From contig JBCCLI010000024.1 of the NCBI GenBank assembly GCA_039026975.1, positions 1 through 29,526 on the forward strand: a stretch of 29,526 nt of DNA, given 5' to 3'. Below are positions 1 through 8,912 of the stretch, in pieces. Every line of letters begins with the position of its first letter. Position 1 is the stretch's first letter. The translations under genes were made by a program, and so were the position numbers. Below the pieces are notes generated by a model. The model saw only the letters and a list, made by a program, of their open reading frames with translations, did not search any database and had not been told where the DNA came from. The DNA is from JBCBKZ01 sp039026975. GTDB lineage: Bacteria > Bacteroidota > Bacteroidia > J057.

Positions 1-546
1 CAGATCCTCTTCGGTAACCTGGCAGAGAAGGGGAGTGTAGCTAAAATCACCGGGAAAGAGGGAGAGCGTTTTGAAGGCTCAGCCAAGGTTTACGACAGTG
101 AGGTAGCTGCCAATGAAGCCATAGGGAATGGTGAAATACAGGCAGGAGATGTCATAGTGATCAGATATGAAGGACCCAAAGGAGGTCCTGGGATGCCAGA
201 GATGCTGAAGCCTACCTCTGCTATCATGGGAGCAGGGCTGGGAGATGAGGTAGCATTAATTACAGATGGAAGGTTTTCAGGCGGGACCCATGGATTTGTG
301 GTAGGGCATATTACGCCGGAAGCCCAAGAGGGAGGAATGATAGGCTTGTTAGAAGACGGAGACAAGATAATCATAGATGCCAGTAACAACGCCATAGATG
401 TACTGTTAGAAGAAGAAGAAGTACAGAAAAGAAAAGTCAACTGGAAAAAACCAGCACTAAAGTTTACACGAGGGATTTTATACAAGTATGCCAAAACAGT
501 ATCCACGGCTTCAGAGGGTTGTGTAACTGATGAAGGGCTAGAGTAA
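1..546 (+). CDS. ilvD: Dihydroxy-acid dehydratase, C-terminal part (5' end outside the window)
   Basis: The reading frame is open from base 1 to the TAA at 544-546, so only about the last 181 residues are present. IlvD removes water from 2,3-dihydroxy acids to give 2-keto acids, the third common step of valine and isoleucine synthesis, in the cytoplasm with an Fe-S cluster. The visible part carries the family's C-terminal signatures: YEGPKGGPGMPEM, then GLGDEVALITDGRFSGGTHG, then GHITPEA. The Fe-S cysteines lie upstream of the window. It is followed after 44 bp by ilvB on the same strand, as expected for an ilv operon. No frameshift or early stop is seen. Confidence 0.96.
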   Translation, partial: QILFGNLAEKGSVAKITGKEGERFEGSAKVYDSEVAANEAIGNGEIQAGDVIVIRYEGPKGGPGMPEMLKPTSAIMGAGLGDEVALITDGRFSGGTHGFVVGHITPEAQEGGMIGLLEDGDKIIIDASNNAIDVLLEEEEVQKRKVNWKKPALKFTRGILYKYAKTVSTASEGCVTDEGLE

Positions 547-590
547 CAAGGGAAAGAAAAGGAATTGTTTACTTTTTAATTATCAATCTC

Positions 591-2345
591 ATGTCTACGT
601 TCACCAAAACGAGAGAAAACGCCGGGGAAGGAGTATCCCAAGATCAAAAGAAAGTGGTTGCTGGAGCGGAAGCAGTCATTATGGCACTGCTGGAAGAAGG
701 GGTAGATACCGTTTTTGGCTATCCAGGTGGGGCAATTATGCCGGTATATGATGCGCTCTATGACTATAGAGACAGGATTAATCATATCCTGGTGAGGCAT
801 GAGCAGGGAGCCACTCATGCGGCTCAGGGCTATGCCAGAGCCACCAACAGAACCGGGGTTTGCATAGCTACCTCAGGTCCTGGGGCTACTAATCTGGTAA
901 CCGGAATAGCAGATGCCCAGATAGATTCTACCCCCATGGTCTGTATTACAGGGCAGGTACCTAGCCATCTGCTGGGAACAGATGCTTTCCAGGAAACGGA
1001 TGTAATCAGTATGACCATGGCCGTCACTAAGGCTAACTTCCAGATCACCAGAGCTGAAGAAATACCGGAAGTCATGGCTAAGGCATTTTATATTGCTAAT
1101 TCAGGAAGACCCGGGCCTGTGGTAGTAGATATTTGTAAAGACGCGGAAATAGGGAGCCTGGAGTTTAATTACAAAAAATGTAAAAATATCAGGAGCTATA
1201 TCCCTGTGCCTGAAACAGATCCTACCATGCTGGAAGAAGCGGCTGCTCTTATAAATGGAGCTAACAAGCCTTTCATCTTAGCAGGGCATGGCATTCTCAT
1301 TTCGGAGGCCCAAAAGGAGTTTCTCGCCTTTGTGGAAAAAACAGGGATTCCAGTAGGTTGTACCCTACAGGGACTGTCCTGTATTCCCACGGATCATCCA
1401 CTTTATAAAGGCATGCTGGGAATGCATGGTAATTATGGTCCCAACATTAAAACTAATGAGTGCGATGTGCTAATAGCTATAGGGATGCGGTTTGATGACC
1501 GGGTAACAGGAGATGTCAATAGATATGCAAAACAAGCCAAGGTCATCCATATAGAAATTGATAAGGCTGAGATCAACAAGAATGTACATGCAGATGTGCC
1601 ACTCCTGGGAGACGCCAAAGCAGTCCTGGAGCTACTCACCCCAAAGGTAGAGAAGAAAACCTATCCTGATTGGTTGGCAGAGTTCGCTATTTGTGAGGAG
1701 AAAGAAATGGAGAAGGTTATTCAGAAAGATATAGAGCCGGATTCAGAAATGATCCAAATGGGAGAGGTGGTACATATGATCTCTAAAATGACGGAGGGGA
1801 AGGCCATTATAGTGGCAGATGTAGGCCAGCACCAGATGGCTGCGGCCCGGTACTATGACTACCTGGAAACGGATAGCTGGATATCTTCCGGCGGGCTGGG
1901 AACCATGGGATTTGCCCTTCCAGCGGCATTTGGGGCTAAACTGGCAAGGCCAGAAAGAGAAGTAGTAGCTATCATAGGAGATGGTGCGTTTCAAATGACC
2001 CTTCAGGAGCTTGGCTGTTTATCTCAGAATGATGTGCGCGTAAAAGTAGTCATCTTGAATAATCACTTCCTGGGAATGGTCAGGCAGTGGCAGCAGCTTT
2101 TCTTCGATAGAAGGTACTCCTTCACGGAGCTGTCTAATCCTGATTTTGTGAAGATAGCAGAAGGATTTGGCGTCGCAGGTCAGCAGGTACTGGAAAGAGA
2201 ACAGTTGAAACAGTCTCTTGAAGCCATGTTAGCCTATGAAGGGCCCTATCTACTAGACATAAGGGTAGCTAAAGAAGCTAATATTTTCCCAATGGTTCCT
2301 TCAGGTGCCAGTATTTCAGATATCTTACTAGAACCTGCCAAGTAA
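591..2345 (+). CDS. ilvB: Acetolactate synthase, large catalytic subunit
   Basis: This 584-residue thiamine-diphosphate enzyme condenses two pyruvates, or pyruvate with 2-ketobutyrate, to acetohydroxy acids, the first common step of branched-chain synthesis. The catalytic glutamate is visible at residue 71 in RHEQGATHAAQGYAR. The ThDP/Mg motif runs from GDG at 463-465 to NN at 490-491. The order is an N-terminal pyrimidine-binding domain, a central FAD/Rossmann-like domain and a C-terminal ThDP domain. Length is normal for the family; the first 20 or so residues are poorly conserved. The ATG at 591 has no Shine-Dalgarno site, as is usual here. ilvN follows after 6 bp, so the two subunits are surely co-translated from one message. 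Confidence 0.97.
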   Translation: MSTFTKTRENAGEGVSQDQKKVVAGAEAVIMALLEEGVDTVFGYPGGAIMPVYDALYDYRDRINHILVRHEQGATHAAQGYARATNRTGVCIATSGPGATNLVTGIADAQIDSTPMVCITGQVPSHLLGTDAFQETDVISMTMAVTKANFQITRAEEIPEVMAKAFYIANSGRPGPVVVDICKDAEIGSLEFNYKKCKNIRSYIPVPETDPTMLEEAAALINGANKPFILAGHGILISEAQKEFLAFVEKTGIPVGCTLQGLSCIPTDHPLYKGMLGMHGNYGPNIKTNECDVLIAIGMRFDDRVTGDVNRYAKQAKVIHIEIDKAEINKNVHADVPLLGDAKAVLELLTPKVEKKTYPDWLAEFAICEEKEMEKVIQKDIEPDSEMIQMGEVVHMISKMTEGKAIIVADVGQHQMAAARYYDYLETDSWISSGGLGTMGFALPAAFGAKLARPEREVVAIIGDGAFQMTLQELGCLSQNDVRVKVVILNNHFLGMVRQWQQLFFDRRYSFTELSNPDFVKIAEGFGVAGQQVLEREQLKQSLEAMLAYEGPYLLDIRVAKEANIFPMVPSGASISDILLEPAK

Positions 2346-2351
2346 AAAACC

Positions 2352-2891
2352 ATGGAAAAGTTATATACCATCTCCATATTTACAGAGAATGAGCCAGGCT
2401 TGCTCCACAGAATTACCACAGTATTTACCAGAAGACATGTAAACCTGGAAAGCTTTACGGCTTCCAGCTCAGAGATTGAAAGAGTTTATCGGTTTACCAT
2501 TGTGGTAAAAATGTCTTATGAGCGCGTGATCAAAATTGTCAAACAGCTAGATAAGATTATTGGGGTATTTAATGCATTTCTTCATGAGGAGGAAGACGTG
2601 GTACACCAGGAGGTAGCTTTGTATAAACTTCCTACTCACACCCTGGTAAATGGGAAGATAGAAGAAATGATGCGGCAGAATGGAGGGAGAATTCTCTCGG
2701 TAGAGCCTGACTATCTCGTGATTGAGAAAACAGGAAGGCATAATGAGACCCAGGACTTCCTTGAAAAGCTACAGCCGTATGGCGTATTAGAATTTGCACG
2801 CTCTGGTTTAGTGGCAGTTATGAAAAGAAATTATAGTTTGGAAAAATATATTCAGAAAGATCCTGAAGAACAGGCGGAAGCTAGCGCCTAA
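2352..2891 (+). CDS. ilvN: Acetolactate synthase, small regulatory subunit
   Basis: A 179-residue regulatory partner of IlvB. The first 75 or so residues form an ACT domain, beginning LYTISIFTENEPGLLHRIT and continuing through NLESFTASSSE; ACT domains of this subunit bind valine for feedback inhibition in the characterised enzymes. The rest matches the C-terminal domain of the ALS small subunit (HTLVNGKIEEMMRQNGGRIL). It starts 6 bp after ilvB. The acidic C-terminal tail (EEQAEASA) is not informative. Whether this enzyme is in fact valine-sensitive cannot be read from the sequence. The family name ilvN (or ilvH) is used by position beside ilvB. Confidence 0.95.
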   Translation: MEKLYTISIFTENEPGLLHRITTVFTRRHVNLESFTASSSEIERVYRFTIVVKMSYERVIKIVKQLDKIIGVFNAFLHEEEDVVHQEVALYKLPTHTLVNGKIEEMMRQNGGRILSVEPDYLVIEKTGRHNETQDFLEKLQPYGVLEFARSGLVAVMKRNYSLEKYIQKDPEEQAEASA

Positions 2892-2956
2892 TTCTTTCGG
2901 TCTGATGGATGACCTATTATTCATCTTACAAATTCAACCTAAGCACTCTAAGGAAC

Positions 2957-4000
2957 ATGGCAAAAATTAATTTTGGAGGGGTAGTAGAAGATGTGGTGAC
3001 ACGTGAAGAATTTCCCCTAGAAAAAGCCCGAGAAGTTTTAAAAAATGAAACCATCGCCGTCATAGGGTACGGGGTTCAAGGGCCTGGGCAGGCACTTAAC
3101 CTGCGCGATAATGGTTTTAATGTGATCGTAGGCCAGAGGCAGCCTTCTAAGTCTTATGAAAAGGCTAAAAGTGATGGCTGGATTCCTGGTGAGACCTTAT
3201 TCTCCATAGAAGAAGCCCTGGAGAAGTCAACTGTTATTTTCTATCTACTCTCAGATGCAGGTCAGATTCAGCTGTGGCCTACTGTTAAAAAGTACCTTAC
3301 CCCAGGAAAAACCCTGTATTTCTCCCATGGATTTGGGGTAACCTATAAAGACCAAACAAAGATTATTCCTCCTGAAGGAGTAGATGTAGTGCTAGTAGCT
3401 CCTAAAGGGTCCGGTACTAGCTTGAGAAGATTATTTGTAGCTGGAGAAGGGCTGAACTCAAGCTATGCTATTTTCCAGGATGCTACAGGAAAGGCTAAGG
3501 AAAAAGTGATGGCTATTGGAATAGGGATAGGTTCCGGTTATCTGTTTGAAACTACCTTTGAGAAAGAAGTATTCAGTGACCTCACTGGAGAAAGAGGTAT
3601 CCTGATGGGGGCCCTGGCAGGGGTGATGGAAGCTCAATATAACCTACTGCGTAAAAAAGGTCATTCTCCCTCAGAGGCATTTAATGAGACTGTGGAAGAG
3701 CTAACCCAAAGTCTGATTAGGCTGGTAGCAGAAAACGGGATGGACTGGATGTATGCTAACTGTTCTACTACTGCACAGAGAGGCGCATTGGACTGGAGGC
3801 ACAAGTTTAGAGAGGCTACCGTTCCTGTTTTTGAGGAGTTATATGAGAGTGTGGCTACCGGAAATGAAGCCCGTATCACCATAGAAGCTAACCAGAGAGA
3901 AGATTACCGTGAGAAGCTGGAAGAAGAGCTGTCTGAAATCCATAATTCTGAAATGTGGCAAGCAGGTGCTGCTGTCAGAAAGCTTCGCCCTTCAAAATAA
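2957..4000 (+). CDS. ilvC: Ketol-acid reductoisomerase
   Basis: IlvC isomerises and reduces acetohydroxy acids to dihydroxy acids with Mg2+ and a nicotinamide cofactor. I place the start at ATG 2957 (MAKINFGGVVEDVV) rather than the in-frame ATG at 2909, because the conserved Bacteroidota N-terminus begins here and the extra 16 residues look like leader sequence. The protein is then 347 residues, the short class I size. The Rossmann motif is VIGYGVQGPGQA and the cofactor-loop segment is VGQRQPSKSYEKAKSDGW. The knotted helical domain follows, with LTGERGILMGALAG and MYANCSTTAQRGALDW. In the loop, RQPSKS replaces the RKGSKS I would expect in relatives. It lies 65 bp after ilvN. Confidence 0.95.
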   Translation: MAKINFGGVVEDVVTREEFPLEKAREVLKNETIAVIGYGVQGPGQALNLRDNGFNVIVGQRQPSKSYEKAKSDGWIPGETLFSIEEALEKSTVIFYLLSDAGQIQLWPTVKKYLTPGKTLYFSHGFGVTYKDQTKIIPPEGVDVVLVAPKGSGTSLRRLFVAGEGLNSSYAIFQDATGKAKEKVMAIGIGIGSGYLFETTFEKEVFSDLTGERGILMGALAGVMEAQYNLLRKKGHSPSEAFNETVEELTQSLIRLVAENGMDWMYANCSTTAQRGALDWRHKFREATVPVFEELYESVATGNEARITIEANQREDYREKLEEELSEIHNSEMWQAGAAVRKLRPSK

Positions 4001-4109
4001 CCCTTATAGGGTAACTGACTACAAGTATCCATTTTCCCCCTATCTTCCAGGGGGAAAATGCGTATTCCCTCTACTAGGGATTATTATTCCTTCATGAACC
4101 TCATTCAGA
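4001..4109 (+). promoter_or_regulatory. Hairpin-rich spacer between ilvC and ilvA
   Basis: The spacer holds a perfect 10-bp inverted repeat, ATTTTCCCCC at 4031-4040 and GGGGGAAAAT at 4050-4059, with a 9-base loop. It is flanked by two weaker hairpins: ACCCT/AGGGT at 4000-4012, touching the ilvC stop, and CCCT/AGGG at 4067-4079. No clean U-tract follows the strong stem, so it is a poor intrinsic terminator. It could set the ratio of ilvC to ilvA message by stabilising a 3' end or pausing polymerase. That role is inference; the repeats are seen directly. Confidence 0.6.
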
Positions 4110-5384
4110 ATGCAGGAGCTTATGACACCTACTAAAACTAAGATGTTGTCTCCAGCCTTGATTGTAAAGGCTAAGCAGCGCTTATCTGAAATTATAGACC
4201 CAACTCCCTTAATGTATAACCACAATCTGTCCCATAAATTTGACTGCCACGTATGGTTAAAAAGGGAAGATCTGCAAGTGGTGAGATCCTATAAGATCAG
4301 GGGAGCTTATAATCGTATGAGCCATCTTACGGAGGCTGAACGGGAGAAAGGAGTAATTTGTTCCAGTGCGGGAAACCACGCCCAGGGAGTAGCCTTAAGC
4401 TGTTTTAAACTGGGAATACGGGGTAAAATTTTTATGCCTATCACTACCCCCCGCCAAAAGGTGGATAAGGTGAAGATGTTTGGGAAGGAGCAGGTGGAGG
4501 TTTTTCTGATAGGGGATACTTATGATGATGCATATGAGGCCGCTCAGGAAGAAATGGAAAAAAGTGGAAGTGTGTTTATCCATCCCTTTGATGATGAGGC
4601 CATCATAGCAGGGCAGGGGACTGTGGGTATGGAAATCTTACGAGATGCTAAGCAGACCATAGACTATATTTTTATGGGTATAGGAGGGGGAGGCCTGGCT
4701 GCTGGCGTAGGGAGCTATATTAAACAGCTAAGCCCAGAGACTAAAATCATAGGGGTGGAACCAGCTGGTGCCCCTGCGATGAAGCTTTCTTTGGAGAAGA
4801 AAAAAATCATTACCCTGGCGGAGATAGATAAATTTGTTGATGGAGCAGCAGTAAGGAAGGTGGGCCAAATACCTTTCAATATTTGCCGGGAAGTAGTGGA
4901 AGATGTGATTTTAGTCCCCGAGGGGAAAGTATGTAGCACCATTCTCCAGTTATATAATGAAGAAGCCATAGTGGTAGAACCTGCTGGGGCCCTAAGTATC
5001 TCCTGTCTGGATTTTTATAAAGAGGAGATTAAGGGAAAGCACATTGTCTGTGTGGTTAGTGGAAGTAATAATGACATTACCCGCACAGAAGAGATAAAAG
5101 AACGCTCTCTACTTTACGAAGGACTTAAACATTACTTCCTGGTCAATTTCCCCCAAAGAGCAGGCGCGCTAAGAGAGTTTCTGGAAAATGTGCTGGGTCC
5201 TAATGATGACATCACTCGTTTTGAGTACATCAAAAAGAATAATAGGGAAAATGCACCTGCCTTGATAGGGATTGAGCTGGCGTCCAGGAAGGATTATAAG
5301 AGCCTAATAGAAAGGATGGATACCTTTACAGTACAGTATCAGGTGGTCAATGATGACCCGACTCTTTTTAACTTATTCGTTTGA
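4110..5384 (+). CDS. ilvA: Threonine dehydratase (threonine ammonia-lyase), biosynthetic
   Basis: A 424-residue PLP enzyme that deaminates threonine to 2-ketobutyrate, committing it to isoleucine. The PLP lysine is K62 in RSYKIRGAYNR. SSAGNHAQG and the glycine-rich phosphate loop GIGGGGLAAGVGSY follow, then SGSNND. The last 90 or so residues form one ACT-like regulatory domain (YFLVNFPQRAGALREFLE). This makes it shorter than the two-ACT E. coli enzyme and like the single-ACT form. ATG 4110 and ATG 4122 are both possible starts; an AGGAG lies just before 4122. Its 3' end overlaps the opposite-strand VWA gene by 12 bp. A catabolic TdcB-like role is less likely because of the operon and the ACT domain. 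Confidence 0.94.
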   Translation: MQELMTPTKTKMLSPALIVKAKQRLSEIIDPTPLMYNHNLSHKFDCHVWLKREDLQVVRSYKIRGAYNRMSHLTEAEREKGVICSSAGNHAQGVALSCFKLGIRGKIFMPITTPRQKVDKVKMFGKEQVEVFLIGDTYDDAYEAAQEEMEKSGSVFIHPFDDEAIIAGQGTVGMEILRDAKQTIDYIFMGIGGGGLAAGVGSYIKQLSPETKIIGVEPAGAPAMKLSLEKKKIITLAEIDKFVDGAAVRKVGQIPFNICREVVEDVILVPEGKVCSTILQLYNEEAIVVEPAGALSISCLDFYKEEIKGKHIVCVVSGSNNDITRTEEIKERSLLYEGLKHYFLVNFPQRAGALREFLENVLGPNDDITRFEYIKKNNRENAPALIGIELASRKDYKSLIERMDTFTVQYQVVNDDPTLFNLFV

Positions 5385-6488
5385 TCTGAACACGGGAGTT
5401 TCTGAAGAAGCCGTTTCTGGATAAAAGTCCTCTCGTAGCGTATGGATACTTCCTCCTGTCTTTTCTGCTATCTCTTTATAATGTGGATGAATAGCTTCCT
5501 CATCTGTATCACAAAGGATGATATGAACGGGTCTATTGATTTTAGCAAGTAATTCCATATCTCTGACCTCGCTTTTATTATCTGCTATTAGCACTATATC
5601 CCGAAAGTCATTCAGATGATTGATGCCTGTGAGAACAGCCTCCAGGTCATTTTCTTCCGCATCCCCACCATCCCCTTTTTTCATCACAAAAGACATGGTT
5701 TTAATGATGTATTCCAGATCATGAGATGGGGTTTTGTAGATCCCCCCTGTTTTACCTGGCTTCTTCTGCCAGTTTTTCCTGCTGTTCCCATCGTTGAATA
5801 GGACCAGATGGTTAATACTGGCAGACTGTTCTTTAAGTTGTTCCTTGTGCCAGAGTAGCATTTGGAGGCCATACCTGTACATACTTCCAGTCCAGTCCAT
5901 CACTACCAGCATATTATCCCACTGCTGGTTTCTCTCCATAACTTTGAAGACCGTAGAATCTTTAATACGAGCATATCCGTTTAAGACGGCTCTCATATCT
6001 TTGGTGCCTGTTACCTTATCTAGGGTGCGCACTTTTCTGGGCCTGTATTTAATAACAAAACCGTGGAAGTATTCCTTGGCCTGATCTTCAGATGCGCAGC
6101 TGGTTTGCAGGTACATATTCCACTTGATGTTGGGATCATTTTTTAGGCTGGGGTCTACCTGAAAGAGGGTTTCCATTCTATCATTTAGCAGTCTGTGATA
6201 GTTGGTTCTCCAGTTAGCTGTGTCTGCCGGGTACTTAGTGAATACCAGGTCTATTTCCAGTGCTTTGACATAAGGAGAGCGCTTAACCCATGCTATTTCC
6301 CCTTCTTCCTTTACCTCGTGGCGGGCATAGTTCATTACCAGCTTTACGTGGGGCGTAAATTGTTCAATCTGATAGTTGGGGACTTCTATTCTCTGAAAGA
6401 AAATATCTTTGAACTTGACTATGTCGTCAGCCAATATTTCAGTAGATAGAACACATAGGATCATGATGAGACTTACCAGATACTTCAT
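5373..6488 (-). CDS. Secreted von Willebrand factor A-domain protein of unknown function
   Basis: The 371-residue product begins with a clear signal peptide (hydrophobic residues 3-18, likely cleavage after ILA-20), so it should be periplasmic or exposed. I do not recognise the family by name. Residues about 190-355 look like a VWA fold: MLVVMDWTGSM at 193-203 is a MIDAS-like D-x-T-G-S, GGDAEENDLEAV at 274-285 gives the later acidic/Thr-region equivalent, and DIVLIADNKSEV at 298-308 is the next core strand. The N-terminal 170 residues have no motif I can name. It is convergent with ilvA, overlapping it by 12 bp, and stands alone on this strand with a 209-bp gap upstream. A metal-dependent protein-binding role is inferred. 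Confidence 0.82.
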   Translation of the reverse strand: MKYLVSLIMILCVLSTEILADDIVKFKDIFFQRIEVPNYQIEQFTPHVKLVMNYARHEVKEEGEIAWVKRSPYVKALEIDLVFTKYPADTANWRTNYHRLLNDRMETLFQVDPSLKNDPNIKWNMYLQTSCASEDQAKEYFHGFVIKYRPRKVRTLDKVTGTKDMRAVLNGYARIKDSTVFKVMERNQQWDNMLVVMDWTGSMYRYGLQMLLWHKEQLKEQSASINHLVLFNDGNSRKNWQKKPGKTGGIYKTPSHDLEYIIKTMSFVMKKGDGGDAEENDLEAVLTGINHLNDFRDIVLIADNKSEVRDMELLAKINRPVHIILCDTDEEAIHPHYKEIAEKTGGSIHTLREDFYPETASSETPVFRSNE

Positions 6489-6697
6489 GATACAGAAATT
6501 TAGATCAAGGTTGAACGAATGATATAATTGATAATCAGCGGGTTGATTTGTGCATGCGCGTAATTATGAGCTAGTGTTATGTTAAGTTAAAAATACAGAC
6601 AGAAAGAATCAACTCTTCACAAACTGGAAATTTGACTGTTCACGTTGGAATTTGGTTCTCTTTAGCTTGAAATCTTACATAATGTTGAAAGTCTACG

Positions 6698-7387
6698 CTA
6701 AATATCACCTAAAGCAGGCCGTATTACTATATCTTCTACTACGGTTCTTTCAGATAATTGATACGTGTTCCATACCAGTTTTCCTATATCTTCTGCCGGG
6801 ATGAATCTTTCCTCTGGCAGGGTAGTTCCTTCCCAAGAAGCAGTTTTGACTGCGCCAGGAAGAATGCTTACTACCCTTATATTATACGGTTTTAGTTCCT
6901 GTCTTAGCATTTTTGAGAAGCCTAACAGAGCAAATTTTGATATACAGTAGGAACCTCCATTAGGATAGGCCTGTAGACTGGCCACACTACACATATTAAA
7001 AACTGTCCCTGACTCCTGTTTAATCATGGGAGGTAACACTATTTTAGACAGATAATAGGCACTATCTATATTGGTCCGCATTTGGGTTTCATAGATTTGA
7101 TCTTCTTCCTGGTGAATGAGCCCTGGCATAAACACTCCTCCATTATTTACCAGTATATCTAAGGCCCCAAACCTTTCTACTATCCTATTTCCCAGCGTCT
7201 TTACGGCTTCTTTATTAGATAAATCACACACATAGGTATGCAAGCCTGGCATCTGGCTTTTGGCGGCTTTCAGGCTTTCCTCTCCTCTGGCACAAATGAT
7301 CACTTCAAATCCTTCCTGATAAAATTCCTGGGCAATAGCCAGCCCTATTCCTTTAGAGGCACCAGTAACTAAGATTGATTTTGACAT
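6698..7387 (-). CDS. Short-chain dehydrogenase/reductase family protein
   Basis: A 229-residue classical SDR. From ATG 7387 the protein begins MSKSILVTGASKGIG, placing the nucleotide-binding TGxxxGIG motif at residues 8-15, the usual spot. A longer frame from a TTG at 7420 would add 11 residues that do not fit the family. NNGG at 81-84 replaces the common NNAG, Ser sits near 134-137, and the catalytic Tyr-x-x-x-Lys is YCISK at 147-151. SDRs of this type reduce carbonyls or oxidise alcohols with NAD(P)H; the substrate cannot be told. Residues 33-34 (AR after the second strand) suggest NADPH use, weakly. It is unpaired with any pathway gene nearby. Confidence 0.9.
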   Translation of the reverse strand: MSKSILVTGASKGIGLAIAQEFYQEGFEVIICARGEESLKAAKSQMPGLHTYVCDLSNKEAVKTLGNRIVERFGALDILVNNGGVFMPGLIHQEEDQIYETQMRTNIDSAYYLSKIVLPPMIKQESGTVFNMCSVASLQAYPNGGSYCISKFALLGFSKMLRQELKPYNIRVVSILPGAVKTASWEGTTLPEERFIPAEDIGKLVWNTYQLSERTVVEDIVIRPALGDI

Positions 7388-7511
7388 AGATGTAATTGGA
7401 ATTGAAATTTTCACGCACAAGATACGCTCTTTCCCATAAGCATCTTTGAGTCAAGCGTAATTTTAGTATTATTGTCTTGTGATAGTTGATTCATTCCTTT
7501 TATAAGAACGT

Positions 7512-8252
7512 TTGAAGAACCTACTGTTTCACATAGGAAGGTATATAAGCATGCTGGGAGACATGTTTAGGACCATGGAAAAGCCCAGGGTGTATTACCA
7601 GTTATGGTTAACAGAAGTCACAGCTATGGTAGGGGGAAGCCTTACCATCGTAGTGATCATTTCTACTTTCATAGGTGCAGTTATGTGCCTTCAAACTGCC
7701 TACCAGCTTGATAGTGATCTTTTTCCGGATTCCGTTATTGGGTCAGTGGTATCCGCCTCTACCCTTTTGGAACTTTCTCCTACCGTTATGACACTGGTAC
7801 TAGCAGGGAGAATTGGTTCTCAGATCTCCTCTCAGTTAGGGACCATGCGCGTTACCGAGCAGATAGATGCCATAGAAGTTATGGGTATTAATTCTGTGGC
7901 TTACCTGATTTTTCCCAAAGTGATAGCAGGTATTTTTGCCTTACCCATGCTGGTTACTGTATCAGCATTTCTGGCACATGTAGGTGGAATGATGGCAGGA
8001 CAGCTCTCTGGGGAAGTAACGGCCATTGAATTTGCCTTGGGAATGAGGCAGTATTATGATCCATTCCAGGTAACGGTTATGTATGTAAAGGCATTTATCT
8101 TTGGCTTTTTAGTTACTTCAGTATCTGCTTATCAGGGATATTTTATCAGAGGAGGCTCCCTAGAAGTAGGCATTGCCAGTACTAAAGCTGTAGTCTATGC
8201 TTGCTTAGCCACTATTTTTGCAGACTACATCATTACAGAGCTAATGTTATAA
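7512..8252 (+). CDS. mlaE: MlaE-type ABC transporter permease (phospholipid transport)
   Basis: A 246-residue integral membrane permease of the MlaE family, which works with an ATPase (MlaF) and an MCE protein (MlaD) to move lipids between the two membranes. Family sequence is strong: IGAVMCLQTAYQL, then LELSPTVMTLVLAGRIGSQI and GTMRVTEQIDAIEVMGI, then about four more hydrophobic segments. The reading frame begins at TTG 7512; the first ATG (7551) would remove the conserved amphipathic start (LLFHIGRYISMLG), so I favour TTG. No mlaF or mlaD lies beside it here, which is unusual. Its stop overlaps the convergent ribA gene by 6 bp. Confidence 0.9.
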   Translation: MKNLLFHIGRYISMLGDMFRTMEKPRVYYQLWLTEVTAMVGGSLTIVVIISTFIGAVMCLQTAYQLDSDLFPDSVIGSVVSASTLLELSPTVMTLVLAGRIGSQISSQLGTMRVTEQIDAIEVMGINSVAYLIFPKVIAGIFALPMLVTVSAFLAHVGGMMAGQLSGEVTAIEFALGMRQYYDPFQVTVMYVKAFIFGFLVTSVSAYQGYFIRGGSLEVGIASTKAVVYACLATIFADYIITELML

Positions 8253-8822
8253 GCCCAGTAAATGCCCCATAGAGGACTGTTTGGTCTCCAAATAGGATTT
8301 ATTCTCTCTCCTGGCAGGTATAATGATAGGCTCTCTTTTTACCACCTGAATCCCCGACTTATCAAAGGCAGCTAACTTATCAGGGTTATTAGTTAATAGG
8401 CGAATCTGACTTATGTGTAGTTCCTGTAATATGCTAAGGGCAGGCTCATAGGAGCGGTCATCTGCATGAAATCCGAGATAGAGGTTGGCCTCCACTGTAT
8501 CCATGCCCTGGTCTTGCAGGTTATACGCCTTCATTTTATTAATGATACCTATTCCTCTTCCTTCTTGTCTGAGATAAATCAGGATTCCCCCTTCTTGTCC
8601 TATCTTTTCTAACGAATAGGCTAGTTGCTCTCCACAATCACATCTGAGGGATCCAAACACGTCTCCAGTTATACATTCTGAATGAATACGAGTTAAGACA
8701 GGCCCTTCCAACTCTCCATTCACAAAAGCTATGTGTGGAGAATATTCCTGCTCCTCCCCATACGCTAACATCCTGAAATCACCCCATTTAGTAGGAATAA
8801 ACGCTTCTTCCTGTATCTTCAT
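8247..8822 (-). CDS. ribA: GTP cyclohydrolase II (standalone RibA)
   Basis: This enzyme opens GTP to the pyrimidine precursor of riboflavin, releasing formate and pyrophosphate. From ATG 8822 the protein has 191 residues, close to E. coli RibA, and has no RibB domain fused. The zinc cysteines are C50, C61 and C63 (SEC, then RCDCGEQL), the GTP-binding RQEGRG lies at 85-90, and LLTNNPDK at 142-149. A frame from ATG 8912 would add 30 hydrophobic residues that do not belong to the family, so I reject it. It is convergent with mlaE (6-bp overlap) and divergent from the small acidic protein gene. No other rib gene is in the window. Confidence 0.94.
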   Translation of the reverse strand: MKIQEEAFIPTKWGDFRMLAYGEEQEYSPHIAFVNGELEGPVLTRIHSECITGDVFGSLRCDCGEQLAYSLEKIGQEGGILIYLRQEGRGIGIINKMKAYNLQDQGMDTVEANLYLGFHADDRSYEPALSILQELHISQIRLLTNNPDKLAAFDKSGIQVVKREPIIIPARRENKSYLETKQSSMGHLLGL

Positions 8823-8912
8823 GTCATTTATAAAGACTGCTAAGTTACCAACTAGTAAGAAATAAAGCTGTTCAAATGCTGGTTTTATATAAAATTGGCC
8901 TAGAAAGTACAT

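Noticed and set aside
6195..6449. Plus-strand frames opposite the VWA gene
   Set aside because: They are shadows of the minus-strand gene, which has a signal peptide and VWA motifs.
8823..8912. Upstream extension of ribA from ATG 8912
   Set aside because: The 30 extra residues are hydrophobic and absent from the family; ATG 8822 gives the normal length.
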